Counted from the first letter of the stretch, positions 37,687 to 49,834 are shown. The stretch is DNA of 64,000 nucleotides from Moritella sp. Urea-trap-13 (GCF_002836355.1 NZ_PJCA01000027.1:248281-312280), one strand, 5' to 3'. The notes: a model not told the origin generated them from the sequence alone. A program made the numbers and translations.

Positions 37687-38808
37687 ATGAGTAATGTAGT
37701 AATTAGTGGTAGTGGTTTATTTACCCCTCCTGATGCAATCAGTAATGATGAACTAGTAACGAGCTTTAATTGTTACGTTGATAATTTTAATGCTGACAAT
37801 GCCGCAGCTATTGAAGCCGGTGAAGTAACGGCGAAAGCACACTCAAGCAGTGAATTTATTGAAAAAGCCTCGGGCATTAAAAGTCGTTTTGTAATGAGCA
37901 AAGCGGGCATTTTAGATCCTGCGATTATGCGTCCGGTATTTCAACCGATTAGCGATGATGAGCCAAGTATTACGGTACAAATGGCGCTGGTTGCAGCAAA
38001 GCAAGCATTGGCCGCTGCCAATAAAGAAGCACAAGATATCGATTTAATTATTTTTGCTGCGTCAGGGTTCCAACGTGCCTATCCTGCAATGGCGGTTGAA
38101 CTGCAGCATTTCCTTGGTGCTAATGGTTTCGCTTATGATATGAGTGTGGCGTGTTCGTCGGCAACGTTTGCCATTGCGAGTGCGATGGATGCGGTTAAGT
38201 CTGGACGTAGTAAAGCGGCATTAGTGGTTAACCCTGAAATCTGTTCTGCGCATTTAAACTTTAAAGACCGTGACAGCCACTTCATTTTTGGTGATGTGTG
38301 TACTGCCGTTGTGATTGAAGATAAAGCCACAGCAACGAGTGAAAAGTGCTACGAGATCATTGATAGCAAATTGTTTACCCAGTATTCAAATAATATCCGC
38401 AACAACTTAGGTTATTTAAGCCGTAGTGAAGGCGCTGATATTAACGCTGATTCAAGTTTCTTTATGCAAAATGGCCGTAAGGTATTTAAAGAAGTATTAC
38501 CGACGGTTTATAACTTGATCACCGAACAACTGAGCGGTTTAGAGTTACAAGCAAGTGACTTTAAACGTTTGTGGTTACATCAAGCCAATATCAACATGAA
38601 TAATTATTTGGCTAAGAAGTTATTGGGTCGTGATCCATCAGCAACTGAAGCACCTATTATTCTAGATACATACGCAAATACCGCGTCAGCAGGTTCTATT
38701 ATTGCTTTCCATTTACACCAAGACGGTGTGGAAAGTGGTGATTTGGCATTAATCTGTTCGTTTGGTGCGGGCTATTCAGTGGGTTCGTTGGTATTAAAAC
38801 GCTGTTAG
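37687..38808 (+). CDS. Beta-ketoacyl-ACP synthase III-like condensing enzyme, 373 aa
   Basis: FabH-like thiolase fold. The nucleophile Cys is in VACSSATFAIASA; the catalytic His in WLHQANINMN; the Asn in YANTASAGSIIA. It is about 55 residues longer than canonical FabH (about 317), with an extra N-terminal block around 30-70 (NCYVDNFNADNAAAIEAGEV). It has no fab operon neighbours, so it is a stand-alone paralogue that may prime with a particular acyl-CoA, supplement FabH, or act outside fatty acid synthesis. AAGGAC precedes the ATG; a strong terminator follows. Confidence 0.85.
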   Translation: MSNVVISGSGLFTPPDAISNDELVTSFNCYVDNFNADNAAAIEAGEVTAKAHSSSEFIEKASGIKSRFVMSKAGILDPAIMRPVFQPISDDEPSITVQMALVAAKQALAAANKEAQDIDLIIFAASGFQRAYPAMAVELQHFLGANGFAYDMSVACSSATFAIASAMDAVKSGRSKAALVVNPEICSAHLNFKDRDSHFIFGDVCTAVVIEDKATATSEKCYEIIDSKLFTQYSNNIRNNLGYLSRSEGADINADSSFFMQNGRKVFKEVLPTVYNLITEQLSGLELQASDFKRLWLHQANINMNNYLAKKLLGRDPSATEAPIILDTYANTASAGSIIAFHLHQDGVESGDLALICSFGAGYSVGSLVLKRC

Positions 38809-38872
38809 TCATGGATTAAATGACTTAGATGCGACTATTTAAGTGCTATCAATAAGTCATAAGCAATAAAAA

Positions 38873-38911
38873 ATAAAAATCCCCAGTTAAGTGATTAACT
38901 GGGGATTTTTT
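38873..38911 (+). terminator. Strong terminator after the KAS-III gene
   Basis: A 15-bp perfect stem (38876-38890 with 38895-38909; core ATCCCCAGTTAA) with a 4-base loop, A-run before and T-run after, works in both directions. Confidence 0.95.
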
Positions 38912-38945
38912 AACTATTAACTATTAACTATTAACTATTAACTTT
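38912..38945. repeat. Heptamer tandem repeat AACTATT
   Basis: Four full copies plus a partial one follow directly on the terminator T-run. It is non-coding and probably a replication-slippage tract. Confidence 0.8.
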
Positions 38946-38981
38946 CAATTCTCACTACCGACTAGTTATGACTTATCGCTA

Positions 38982-39716
38982 CTATTTACCGCTATTATCA
39001 ACCCACATCGCTGTCGCGCCACAGACGGCAACAGGCATGATCATGAAATTCACGATTGGGATTGATTGGCACAATGCCACCATAGAACCAAAGCTTAAAG
39101 ACTGCATGCGATTTGCTGACAGTTCACTGCGCATCTCATCAAAGCCCACTTTGTTATTATCAAAAGTGTAATCAGCGTATTGGATCGCTAGCATCCAAGC
39201 GGTAAAGATAAACCACAGTACCGGTGCTACGGTTTGGCCGACAACCGGAATGAAAAACATCAACAGTAAACCAATTGCACGCGGGATGTAGTATTTGATC
39301 TTTTTTAGCTCTCGCGTTAGTACACGCGGAATATCTAACAAAATATCTTTGATACTCATTTCTGGTAGCGGTTTATTATTTAATAACAGCTCGGTTTGCT
39401 CTGCTAATAAGCCATTGAACGGCGCGGCGATAATATTGGCAATAGCACCAAAAAAGAAGCCAAATACCAGTAATATGACAATAAAGGCGAGGGGTTTAAT
39501 AATATAAACTAACCAACTCAACCAGTCTAAACTTGCTTCAAGTTGTAGCAGCCAAACGTCGATTTGTTGAAATAAGAAGTAAAAGCTAACCGCAAACAAA
39601 ATGAGGTTAACTAATAATGGGATCAATACAAAAGGTCTTAACTTAGGTTGACGGATCAAGTCGAAACCTTGTAAGAAATATTGAAACCCAGATAACGATG
39701 GTTTTACTGAAAGCAT
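38982..39716 (-). CDS. cysZ: Sulfate transporter CysZ
   Basis: CysZ is a membrane sulfate uptake protein. Four or more hydrophobic segments in 244 residues, with GFDLIRQPKLRPFVLIPLLVN at the start, FNGLLAEQTE in the middle, and the C-terminal IPIVNFMIMPVAVCGATAMW, all characteristic. Lies near cysK but is not cotranscribed with it. Divergent from smc. Confidence 0.92.
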   Translation of the reverse strand: MLSVKPSLSGFQYFLQGFDLIRQPKLRPFVLIPLLVNLILFAVSFYFLFQQIDVWLLQLEASLDWLSWLVYIIKPLAFIVILLVFGFFFGAIANIIAAPFNGLLAEQTELLLNNKPLPEMSIKDILLDIPRVLTRELKKIKYYIPRAIGLLLMFFIPVVGQTVAPVLWFIFTAWMLAIQYADYTFDNNKVGFDEMRSELSANRMQSLSFGSMVALCQSIPIVNFMIMPVAVCGATAMWVDNSGK

Positions 39717-39922
39717 ATTCTATGAAGCCTATGTAAGTGGTGTAAGTCGCATATCTTATCATGCGGTTATTATGGTACATCTATCATTGCACTAAAAGAG
39801 ACTCCGATTGACGTAAAAAGTGCAGTAAAAAGCAGCAGCTTTTATATTCTCCTCAGACGTATCTTTAATATTGCAGGCACATCTGCTAAAGTTTTCTGGT
39901 TATTCTATATGCGTTGTTTGCT

Positions 39923-42900
39923 ATGTACCTTAAAAAGATCAAAATATCTGGTTTTAAGTCGTTTGTTGATACCACCGAACTGCTTTTCCCCTTTGATATG
40001 ACTGCGGTTGTAGGCCCTAATGGCTGTGGTAAGTCCAATATTATTGATGCAGTACGCTGGGTGCTGGGCGAAAGCTCGGCTAAGCACTTGCGTGGTGATG
40101 CCATGGCTGACGTTATTTTTAACGGTTCAGTGGCGCGTTCGCCTGTCTCCAGAGCCAGTGTGGAACTGTTATTCGATAATGCCAAACAACGTATTGATCA
40201 TGCTTTATTACAACATAATGAAGTGTCTATTCGTCGTGAGTTATACCGTGATGGCACTAATCAGTATTATCTCAATGGTAACAAATGCCGTCGTAAAGAT
40301 GTCACTGAACTGTTTTTAGGCACTGGTTTAGGGCCGCGCAGTTATGCGATCATCGAGCAGGGCATGATCTCGCGTTTAATTGAATCGAAACCCCATGAAC
40401 TGCGTCATTTTATCGAAGAAGCGGCCGGCATTTCTAAATATAAAGAAAAACGTCGCGAAACCGAACAACGTATTAATCAAACTAAAGATAACCTCAATCG
40501 ATTGGCAGATATCCGTATTGAACTGGGTACTCAAATTGACAAGTTAAAAGTACAGTCAGCGGTTGCTCAACAGTTTAGAGCCTTAAAACAACAGCAGCGT
40601 GAAGCCAAAAGTCGTCTTGGTTTAGTGCAGATCTATGATGTTGAACGTTCGATTAATCAGCTTGCCCAGCAAAAATTAGTGCTGATGAATGAACAAGAGA
40701 AACTCACTGCGACGACGACTAAGCTGCAAACTCAGATCACCGACTTTGACGTCCAGTTAAATGAACTCGCGGTATTAATTGAGAATCAGCAGCAAGCGTT
40801 TTATTTACAAGGCACAGAGCTAACCAAGATTGAGCAGAAGTTACTGCATCACAAAGCGCGCAAACAAGAATCGGCAGGTAAACAACAAGAATACCAATTG
40901 CAAAGTGACAAGCTACAGTTGTTATTAACAGAAGAGCAAGCCCAGTTACAAACGCATCAGCAGCAAGCGCTGTCGACAGAAACGGACTACAGCCGACTGT
41001 CTGCGGAATTATTAGTGATTGAGCAATCGTTAGTATCAGCAACCGTGAGCAGTGACCAAGCGATTGCCCAACATGCGGTATACCTTGAAAAAGAGCAACG
41101 CTTTAGCAGTAAACTTGACGTGTTGACCAATGCGGTAAAAAGCGCCGAATCAGTACTGAATAAAAGTAAATTACAACGTACTGAGTTAATAGCAGAGCAG
41201 CAGCAACTTACTCAGCACAGCAAGCAAGCATTAATCAATGTTAAAGCCGCAGAACAGCAACAGCTACAATCTCAAGAGACTCAACTTGCGCATGAATTAG
41301 CCGGGTTGAATAATGGCTTCGAAGGGATCAATAAACAAGTGGCTGGGCTCGAAGCCAACATCACTCACAGTGTTGCAGAACAAACTGAAATTAACAGTTC
41401 GCTGAGTGTGATTGCCGAATTATTACGTAAATCTGAGCATGCAGATCACGCCCATGCTTGGTTAGAATGTAATTTCGATTCGATTCCGTTAAAATTATTA
41501 CAACAACTAGATGTTGAGCCCGGTTGGGAAGCCGCTGTTGAGAAGGTGCTTGCAAATTGGTTAGACGCTTACTGTATTAGCGATCAACAACTTGCTCAAT
41601 TTGATGTGAATGAATTACCCGCATTGCAATGGTTCAAACCCAGTCAATGTGTCGCGCGTAGCGGTTCGTTAGCCGCGAAGGTTAAAAATAATTTATTTAA
41701 TCGGCAGTTAAACCAAGTAACGTGTGTTACCAATATTAACGACGCTAAAGCGGGCGCTGAAAGCCACAGTGAATATAGCTATATCACTGCGCATGGCGAT
41801 TGGTTTACCGATGAAGGTGTGTGGTTGTCACAGCATGCCAAAGCTAACGAGTCATCACCGCAAGGGCGTATTGAAATGCAACTGCAAGCGTCACAGCTGC
41901 AGGGACGTTTATTGACAATTGAAACCTTGATGGACAAACAGCACAAGCAATTAATTGCGCTTCGGGTGACTCAAGGCGAATACCAGCATCAAATTGAACT
42001 AGTGCAAAGTAACTTGCATGAGAAGCAAAGTGAAGTGAAGCAGCTAACGGTGGAACTGGGGTTATTGCAGCAACAGCAAGAACAGTGGCAACTGACGTAT
42101 GATCAGTTAAATACCCGCTTATTAACACTGGCTAACTTATTAGCTATTGAAGCAGAAGAAGTGCAGCGCTTTAATGACCAGATAGTGTCGACACAAGCAG
42201 CGATTGCACAGTTAAGCAACGATGATAGCTTGATTCAACAAGCGGAAGCGGCGAAAGCAGATAAAGCTAAGTTTTTACAAGAACAGCAAGTGCTGGGAAA
42301 ACAAGTTCAACAATTATTGTTAGTTAAAACCAAATTTACCGTTGAAATAGAGAAGCAACAGCAACTTATTGCTAAGACAGACGCACAATATCAAACTATT
42401 TTGCAAGATATTGCTGCATTAGGTGATAACTCATTATATGCTGAAAGCTTACAGCAGCTAGAAACTGCACGGACGATTGCTGCTGAGAAACAAATTGCTA
42501 TCGAAAATGACAATAATACGAAGAAATCTACACGCGCTAAACTCATTAATGACAAGCGTAATATAGAAGAAAAACGTGCTAGGATAATGACAAGTAACTT
42601 AAAAGTGAAAGACAAAGTCCAACAGTTAGATTTAAAACAAGCGAACAACAAAGCACGAGAACAGCTATTATATCAACAAATTGCGGATGACCATGTTGAT
42701 GTAGACACATTGAAACGTGAGTGTGTTAATATATTAACGCTAAAAGAATATCAGCAACAGCTGAAACAGCTTGAAGCGCAATTACAAAAGATAGGAGCCG
42801 TGAACCTTGCAGCTGTCGCAGAATTTGAACAGCAATCGCAGCGTAAACAATATTTAGACGAACAAACCGATGACTTAGAAAAAGCCATTGAGACGTTAGA

Positions 42901-43405
42901 AGCTGCGATTGTTAAAATTGATAAACAAACGAAGGCGCGTTTTGCGACTACGTTTGAAAAGATTAATACTGATTTTAAAGCGTTATTCCCTAAAGTGTTT
43001 GGTGGTGGTGCGGCTTGGTTAGAGCTAACATCGAGTAATTTATTAGACACGGGTGTAACGATTATGGCGCGACCGCCAGGCAAGAAGAATGCGCGTATTT
43101 CATTACTTTCCGGTGGTGAAAAAGCCCTGACTGCGCTGTCGTTAGTGTTTGCGATATTTAGGTTAAACCCAGCGCCATTTTGTATGTTAGATGAAGTTGA
43201 TGCACCACTCGATGAATTAAATGTCGGGCGTTTTTGTAAACTGGTTCAGGAGATGTCAGAAACAGTACAATTTATTTATATTAGTCATAATAAGTTGGCC
43301 ATGGAAATGGCTCAGCAATTAATAGGAGTGACCATGCATGAACCAGGGGTCTCTCGAATCGTCGCTGTCGATATATCGGCTGCGGTAGAACTTACAGACA
43401 ATTAA
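39923..43405 (+). CDS. smc: Chromosome segregation protein SMC, 1160 aa
   Basis: SMC is the condensin ATPase that organises and segregates the chromosome. Walker A GPNGCGKSN at 31-39; long Gln-rich coiled-coil arms around a hinge near the middle; C-terminal signature LLSGGEKALTALSLVFAIF; Walker B CMLDEVDAPLDE. Start is the ATG at 39923 (MYLKKIKISGFKSFVD); no clear Shine-Dalgarno is present. It is followed by zipA 20 bp later, suggesting cotranscription. The smc-zipA-ligA order is the one seen in non-enteric gammaproteobacteria such as Pseudomonas and Shewanella. Confidence 0.95.
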   Translation: MYLKKIKISGFKSFVDTTELLFPFDMTAVVGPNGCGKSNIIDAVRWVLGESSAKHLRGDAMADVIFNGSVARSPVSRASVELLFDNAKQRIDHALLQHNEVSIRRELYRDGTNQYYLNGNKCRRKDVTELFLGTGLGPRSYAIIEQGMISRLIESKPHELRHFIEEAAGISKYKEKRRETEQRINQTKDNLNRLADIRIELGTQIDKLKVQSAVAQQFRALKQQQREAKSRLGLVQIYDVERSINQLAQQKLVLMNEQEKLTATTTKLQTQITDFDVQLNELAVLIENQQQAFYLQGTELTKIEQKLLHHKARKQESAGKQQEYQLQSDKLQLLLTEEQAQLQTHQQQALSTETDYSRLSAELLVIEQSLVSATVSSDQAIAQHAVYLEKEQRFSSKLDVLTNAVKSAESVLNKSKLQRTELIAEQQQLTQHSKQALINVKAAEQQQLQSQETQLAHELAGLNNGFEGINKQVAGLEANITHSVAEQTEINSSLSVIAELLRKSEHADHAHAWLECNFDSIPLKLLQQLDVEPGWEAAVEKVLANWLDAYCISDQQLAQFDVNELPALQWFKPSQCVARSGSLAAKVKNNLFNRQLNQVTCVTNINDAKAGAESHSEYSYITAHGDWFTDEGVWLSQHAKANESSPQGRIEMQLQASQLQGRLLTIETLMDKQHKQLIALRVTQGEYQHQIELVQSNLHEKQSEVKQLTVELGLLQQQQEQWQLTYDQLNTRLLTLANLLAIEAEEVQRFNDQIVSTQAAIAQLSNDDSLIQQAEAAKADKAKFLQEQQVLGKQVQQLLLVKTKFTVEIEKQQQLIAKTDAQYQTILQDIAALGDNSLYAESLQQLETARTIAAEKQIAIENDNNTKKSTRAKLINDKRNIEEKRARIMTSNLKVKDKVQQLDLKQANNKAREQLLYQQIADDHVDVDTLKRECVNILTLKEYQQQLKQLEAQLQKIGAVNLAAVAEFEQQSQRKQYLDEQTDDLEKAIETLEAAIVKIDKQTKARFATTFEKINTDFKALFPKVFGGGAAWLELTSSNLLDTGVTIMARPPGKKNARISLLSGGEKALTALSLVFAIFRLNPAPFCMLDEVDAPLDELNVGRFCKLVQEMSETVQFIYISHNKLAMEMAQQLIGVTMHEPGVSRIVAVDISAAVELTDN

Positions 43406-43424
43406 CATTAAGAGATAGGCTGTT

Positions 43425-44444
43425 ATGCAAGATTTGCGACTTGTTCTCATCATTTTAGGGTTTATTGCAATTGCTGCTTTAATTACTCATGGCCTCTGGT
43501 CAAATAAAAAGAATCAAGTAAAACCATTAAAAGATAAACCGTTAAAGAAACTTGATCAGAACGTTAAAGATAACCAAGGATTTGACCTTGATGGTATCGG
43601 TGATAAACGCGTTGTGACTAAATCGGTAGAACCGACAATGAATTTCGAGAGCGATAAACCTGCTCCCGTGTCGGTTGGAAAAATTGAGCCGCAGTTTAGT
43701 GCTGTGAATAGCAGCTCATCATCAAGCCGGCCGTTAAAAAATAACGAGCCGCAAGCGAGCACAGACGCTGCGCCAACAGAGACGATAGTAACTGCGTCGT
43801 TTTCGGCAATCGATGTCGAAATGCCTACTGTCACGGAAAACGCAGAGACAGTAGAACGTGTGAAAAGTGATTTAAGTTACGATGTTGTCGATGACGCTGA
43901 AAATGTGGCTATTGATGCCGAGATTGATGTTGTAATCGATAATTCTCTCGCAGCAGACGAACAGCAGCAAAGTGCATCTCTCGATGCCGCCAATGATTCA
44001 GCACAAGATGAAGCCGTTGAAGAAGCTGTATTCGTAATTAATATTATGGCGCGTGAAGGCAAGAGTATTGCTGGTGCAGAATTGCTACAAGAATTGTCTG
44101 CCTTTGGTTTCAAATTTGGCGAAATGGATATCTTCCACCGCCATGTTGATGCTGCAGGTAAAGGTGCTGTTATCTTTAGCCTTGCGAACATGGTTAAACC
44201 AGGCACTTTCGATATTGATACCATGGAGCAATTTGAGTCTCCAGGGGTATCCTTGTTCATGATGTTCCCGTGTGCAGGTAAAGCATCACACAATTATGGC
44301 CTGATGTTAAGTGCGGCAGAGCGCATTGCCGACGGTGTTGATGGTTTATTAATGGATGCCACACGTCACCCATTAACAGAAGACGCCATTGAACAAGAAC
44401 AAGTGTTTATTCGCAAATTAGAAAACCGTTCATTAGCGAAATAA
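43425..44444 (+). CDS. zipA: Cell division protein ZipA, 339 aa
   Basis: Anchors FtsZ to the membrane. N-terminal TM (LRLVLIILGFIAIAALITHGLW), a charged and Ala/Ser/Asp-rich linker of about 170 residues, and the C-terminal FtsZ-binding domain from about residue 205 (VFVINIMAREGKSIAG, FGEMDIFHRH, ESPGVSLFMMFPC). The linker is compositionally odd but normal for ZipA. Ends in a hairpin terminator with a TTCG tetraloop. Confidence 0.94.
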   Translation: MQDLRLVLIILGFIAIAALITHGLWSNKKNQVKPLKDKPLKKLDQNVKDNQGFDLDGIGDKRVVTKSVEPTMNFESDKPAPVSVGKIEPQFSAVNSSSSSSRPLKNNEPQASTDAAPTETIVTASFSAIDVEMPTVTENAETVERVKSDLSYDVVDDAENVAIDAEIDVVIDNSLAADEQQQSASLDAANDSAQDEAVEEAVFVINIMAREGKSIAGAELLQELSAFGFKFGEMDIFHRHVDAAGKGAVIFSLANMVKPGTFDIDTMEQFESPGVSLFMMFPCAGKASHNYGLMLSAAERIADGVDGLLMDATRHPLTEDAIEQEQVFIRKLENRSLAK

Positions 44445-44521
44445 GCTGTTCATTAGTAGCATACACAGTGCGTTAGCAAAATAAATAAAGCATTAGTAAA
44501 ATAAACACAGTATCCAGATAA

Positions 44522-46609
<2,088 letters not shown>

Positions 46610-46641
46610 TTAATCGCTGCACATAGTTATTTAATGACGGT

Positions 46642-46674
46642 ACTAGGGTAGTTTATAACAGAACTAGGGTAGTT
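46642..46674. promoter_or_regulatory. Two direct repeats upstream of gltX, period 21 bp
   Basis: ACTAGGGTAGTT occurs at 46642-46653 and 46663-46674, offset by 21 bases. It lies between ligA and gltX. A possible regulator site; no factor known. Confidence 0.4.
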
Positions 46675-46788
46675 AATTTTAGTTCGTGTATTGTTAGTTT
46701 TAGCTTTAATGGTAAAATGCGCAGCATCATGTGCTTAACCTGTCGTGGGTTAAGCGAATCAAATAATGTAAAAGGTATTGTGAGACTT

Positions 46789-48201
46789 ATGACTGTTAAG
46801 ACTCGTTTTGCACCTAGCCCAACTGGCTACTTGCACGTAGGCGGCGCACGTACAGCGCTTTATTCTTGGTTGCATGCAAAAAGCCAAGGTGGTGAATTTG
46901 TACTGCGTATCGAAGATACTGATTTAGAACGTTCTACTCAAGAAGCGGTTGACGCGATCTTAGAAGGCATGAAGTGGGCTGGTCTGGATTGGGATGAAGG
47001 TCCTTATTTCCAAACTCAACGTTTCGATCGTTACAACGAGTTAGTTGATCAACTACTAGCAGAAGACAAAGCATACAAATGTTATTGTTCACGCGAACGT
47101 CTTGACGCGTTACGTGCAGCGCAAATGGATGCGAAAGAAAGCCCACGTTACGATGGTAAATGTAGCCATGGTGATATCGAAGACACCGGTGCTGATTTCG
47201 TTGTACGTTTCCGTAACCCGAAAGAAGGTTCTGTTATCGTTGATGACAAGATCCGTGGCAAAGTTGAATTTGCTAACAAAGAATTAGATGACCTAATCAT
47301 CCGCCGTACAGACGGTTCACCGACATACAACTTCTGTGTAGTTGTTGATGACTGGGATATGGGCATTACTAATGTTGTTCGTGGTGAAGATCACTTAAAC
47401 AATACACCTCGTCAAATCAATATCTTAAAAGCACTAGGCGCTCCTGTTCCACAGTACGCTCACGTTGCTATGATCCTTGGTGATGACGGCGCTAAACTAT
47501 CTAAGCGTCATGGCGCTGTCGGTGTTATGCAATACCGTGATGACGGTTACCTACCAGAAGCACTACTAAACTATTTAGTACGTTTAGGTTGGTCACATGG
47601 CGATCAAGAAATCTTCAGCACTGAAGAAATGATCAAACTGTTTAGCTTAGACGATGTAAACAAAGCGCCTTCAGCGTTTAATACTGAGAAGCTACAATGG
47701 GTAAACCAACATTACATTAAAACACTAGCACCTGAATATGTTGCAACTCACCTTGAGTGGCACATGGCAGATCAAGGCATTGATACGACTAATGGTCCTG
47801 CGCTAGCTGAAATTGTTAAAGTACTTGCTGAACGTGCTAAGACACTGAAAGAACTTGCTGCATCTAGCCGTTACTTCTTTGAAGACTACGCTGAATTTGA
47901 TGCAACAGCGGCGAAGAAACATTTACGTCCTGTAGCAAAAGAAGCATTACTTAAAGTTCAAGAGAAACTAGCTGCGATTGCAGATTGGAGCGATGCTGAA
48001 GTATTACACGCTGCAATCAACGATACTGCGACTGAACTTGAAGTCGGTATGGGTAAAGTTGGTATGCCATTACGTGTTGCTATTACTGGTGCCGGTCAAT
48101 CACCGTCATTAGATGTAACACTAAAGCTTATTGGTAAAGAACGTAGCCTTGCTGGTATCGACAAAGCGTTAGCATTCATTACTGCACGTGAAAACGCCTA
48201 A
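46789..48201 (+). CDS. gltX: Glutamyl-tRNA synthetase
   Basis: Class I aminoacyl-tRNA synthetase charging tRNA-Glu. HIGH-like motif [14 protein letters not shown], catalytic KLSKRHGA as the KMSKS equivalent, FVLRIEDTD, and CYCSRERLD as the insertion Cys. 470 residues is close to E. coli (471). Start at 46789 ([10 protein letters not shown]), with GAG just upstream; the extra 24 residues in the longer frame are not family sequence. Its 3' end is followed by a tRNA-Ala promoter. Confidence 0.97.
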   Translation: MTVKTRFAPSPTGYLHVGGARTALYSWLHAKSQGGEFVLRIEDTDLERSTQEAVDAILEGMKWAGLDWDEGPYFQTQRFDRYNELVDQLLAEDKAYKCYCSRERLDALRAAQMDAKESPRYDGKCSHGDIEDTGADFVVRFRNPKEGSVIVDDKIRGKVEFANKELDDLIIRRTDGSPTYNFCVVVDDWDMGITNVVRGEDHLNNTPRQINILKALGAPVPQYAHVAMILGDDGAKLSKRHGAVGVMQYRDDGYLPEALLNYLVRLGWSHGDQEIFSTEEMIKLFSLDDVNKAPSAFNTEKLQWVNQHYIKTLAPEYVATHLEWHMADQGIDTTNGPALAEIVKVLAERAKTLKELAASSRYFFEDYAEFDATAAKKHLRPVAKEALLKVQEKLAAIADWSDAEVLHAAINDTATELEVGMGKVGMPLRVAITGAGQSPSLDVTLKLIGKERSLAGIDKALAFITARENA

Positions 48202-48258
48202 GGGTGTGTAAATAATATACTTTCGGTCGTTTGGTGTTGGTTTTTTAACTTTAAAATA

Positions 48259-48287
48259 TTGACACTAAAACGGCAGATGCATATTAT
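48259..48287 (+). promoter_or_regulatory. Sigma-70 promoter of tRNA-Ala
   Basis: TTGACA (48259-48264), 17-bp spacer, TATTAT (48282-48287), 30 bp before the tRNA. A consensus -35 with ideal spacing. Confidence 0.85.
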
Positions 48288-48317
48288 CCCTACAGCAGCA
48301 AACGTTGCTGTAGAAAT

Positions 48318-48393
48318 GGGGCCATAGCTCAGTTGGGAGAGCGCGACACTGGCAGTGTCGAGGTCATCGGTTCGATCCCGTTTGGCTCCACCA
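48318..48393 (+). tRNA. tRNA-Ala (anticodon GGC)
   Basis: 76 nt ending in encoded CCA. Acceptor stem GGGGCCA with TGGCTCC (one G-T wobble), D arm with AGCTCAGTTGGGAGAGC, anticodon stem CGACA/TGTCG around loop CTGGCAG (anticodon GGC, reads GCC and GCT), T loop with GGTTCGATCC. Its promoter lies at 48259-48287. Confidence 0.96.
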
Positions 48394-48412
48394 TTTCTAC
48401 TTCAAAGTATTT

Positions 48413-48460
48413 CTATTACTCTATTACTCTATTACTCTATTACTCTATTACTCTATTGCT
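48413..48460. repeat. Octamer tandem repeat CTATTACT, five perfect copies plus one imperfect
   Basis: Starts 20 bases after the tRNA CCA end. Units at 48413, 48421, 48429, 48437 and 48445, then CTATTGCT at 48453. A probable slippage tract; an open frame across it is not real. Confidence 0.85.
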
Positions 48461-48738
48461 TTCTACAATTCTAAAACATCACTCCTATTTTACTCTTCGT
48501 TACGTTATTAATTTGTCATTACCTATCTTTATTGCTATTGCCTGTGTCATCCATTGCTGTTATTTCATCGTAATAAATGTCTTTGTTTTTGATGTTTACA
48601 CGCGGATCTGAAATGTAAATCGAGTACCTGCATCAATATAATATCATTAGTGTTTTTATCTTGTTAAGGTTATATTCATCAATCATGTCGTAGACTACTG
48701 ACAACTATTAGCTCCCTGTAGCACCTTAATGAGTAACT
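48461..48738. other. Intergenic, no gene seen
   Basis: AT-rich spacer between the tRNA and the permease gene; no stable hairpin or coding frame of note. Confidence 0.4.
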
Positions 48739-49779
48739 ATGAAACTAATTTTAAAAGAAAATAGCCAAATGCGTAATTTGGTGATGATAGCTGCGGTGAT
48801 TATTATCCTTGGTGGTATCAAAATAGCCACGCCGATTATCATTCCATTTTTACTGGCTATATTCATTGCCATTATCTGTAATCCATTGGTTAACCTTATT
48901 ATTCGTTGTCGTATTCCGCGCGGAATTGCTATTTTTATGGTGTTGATTGTCGCGATCATGATGGGCCTGACGATCACCAGTGTGATTGGTTCAAGTGTGC
49001 AACAACTCACCAGTAATATTGGCGACTATCAAAGCCAAATTCGTGGTCATTACGGCGAATTAGTGACGTTCTTACATAAATACAATATCCAAATATCATC
49101 AGATACCTTACTGGAATACTTTAACCCTGGTACTGCTGTTACTATGGTTTCGAGTATGGTTAGTAGTTTATCTGGCGTAATGGCAAACATATTCCTGATC
49201 TTATTAACGGTGGTATTCATGCTATTTGAAGGTGAAGTGTTACCGAAAAAACTGCATTTCATGTTTAAAGATCCCGATTTCAAATTAGCCCAACTAGACA
49301 AGTTTTTAGATTCAGTGAACAAGTACGTGGCGATTAAAACCTTAGTGAGTATTGCGACCGGTCTTTGTGTTGGCTTGATGCTGTTCATCATGGATGTTGA
49401 TTTCTATTTGTTATGGGGCTTAATTGCTTTCTTACTTAACTATGTGCCGAATATCGGCTCGTTAATTGCGGCAGTACCTGCGGTTATCTTAACTACTCTA
49501 CAACTGGGTTTACCCCAAGCGGGTGCAGTTGCTGCTGGTTATGTGACTATTAACTTAGTCATGGGTAACTTGGTAGAGCCACGCTTCATGGGTAAAGGCT
49601 TAGGTTTATCGACCTTGATTGTATTCTTATCGTTAATATTCTGGGGTTGGTTGCTTGGACTTGTGGGCATGTTGCTGGCAGTGCCACTGACGATGATTGT
49701 CAAAATTGGTTTAGAAACAATCAATGATCAGAACTGGATGTCGATACTGATCAGCAGTGATGTTGAGGTGAAAAAATAA
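48739..49779 (+). CDS. AI-2E family transporter (PerM/TqsA-like), 346 aa
   Basis: About eight hydrophobic segments with the family's late block (LLWGLIAFLLNYVPNIGSLIA, then PQAGAVAAGYVTINLVMGNLVEPRFMGKGLGLS). Family members export autoinducer-2 or act as Na+/H+ antiporters; the substrate here is not determinable. Ends at a strong hairpin terminator. Weak ribosome binding site. Confidence 0.85.
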   Translation: MKLILKENSQMRNLVMIAAVIIILGGIKIATPIIIPFLLAIFIAIICNPLVNLIIRCRIPRGIAIFMVLIVAIMMGLTITSVIGSSVQQLTSNIGDYQSQIRGHYGELVTFLHKYNIQISSDTLLEYFNPGTAVTMVSSMVSSLSGVMANIFLILLTVVFMLFEGEVLPKKLHFMFKDPDFKLAQLDKFLDSVNKYVAIKTLVSIATGLCVGLMLFIMDVDFYLLWGLIAFLLNYVPNIGSLIAAVPAVILTTLQLGLPQAGAVAAGYVTINLVMGNLVEPRFMGKGLGLSTLIVFLSLIFWGWLLGLVGMLLAVPLTMIVKIGLETINDQNWMSILISSDVEVKK

Positions 49780-49808
49780 CTGAGTGCCTAGATCGCATTT
49801 TAGCACTA

Positions 49809-49827
49809 GTCAGGTATAATGCCTGAC
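49809..49827. promoter_or_regulatory. TATAAT within an inverted repeat
   Basis: GTCAGG (49809-49814), TATAAT (49815-49820), then CCTGAC (49822-49827). A -10-like hexamer embedded in a 6-bp inverted repeat, directly before the terminator at 49835-49866. No good -35 is present, so status is uncertain. Confidence 0.3.
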
Positions 49828-49834
49828 ATTGAAG

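Noticed and set aside
48413-48460. Possible CRISPR-like array
   Set aside because: The repeats are 8 bp, directly adjacent and without spacers; no cas genes are present.
48333-48611. 92-residue frame starting within the tRNA
   Set aside because: It begins inside tRNA-Ala and reads through the octamer tract, giving a low-complexity Tyr/Ser/Leu repeat.
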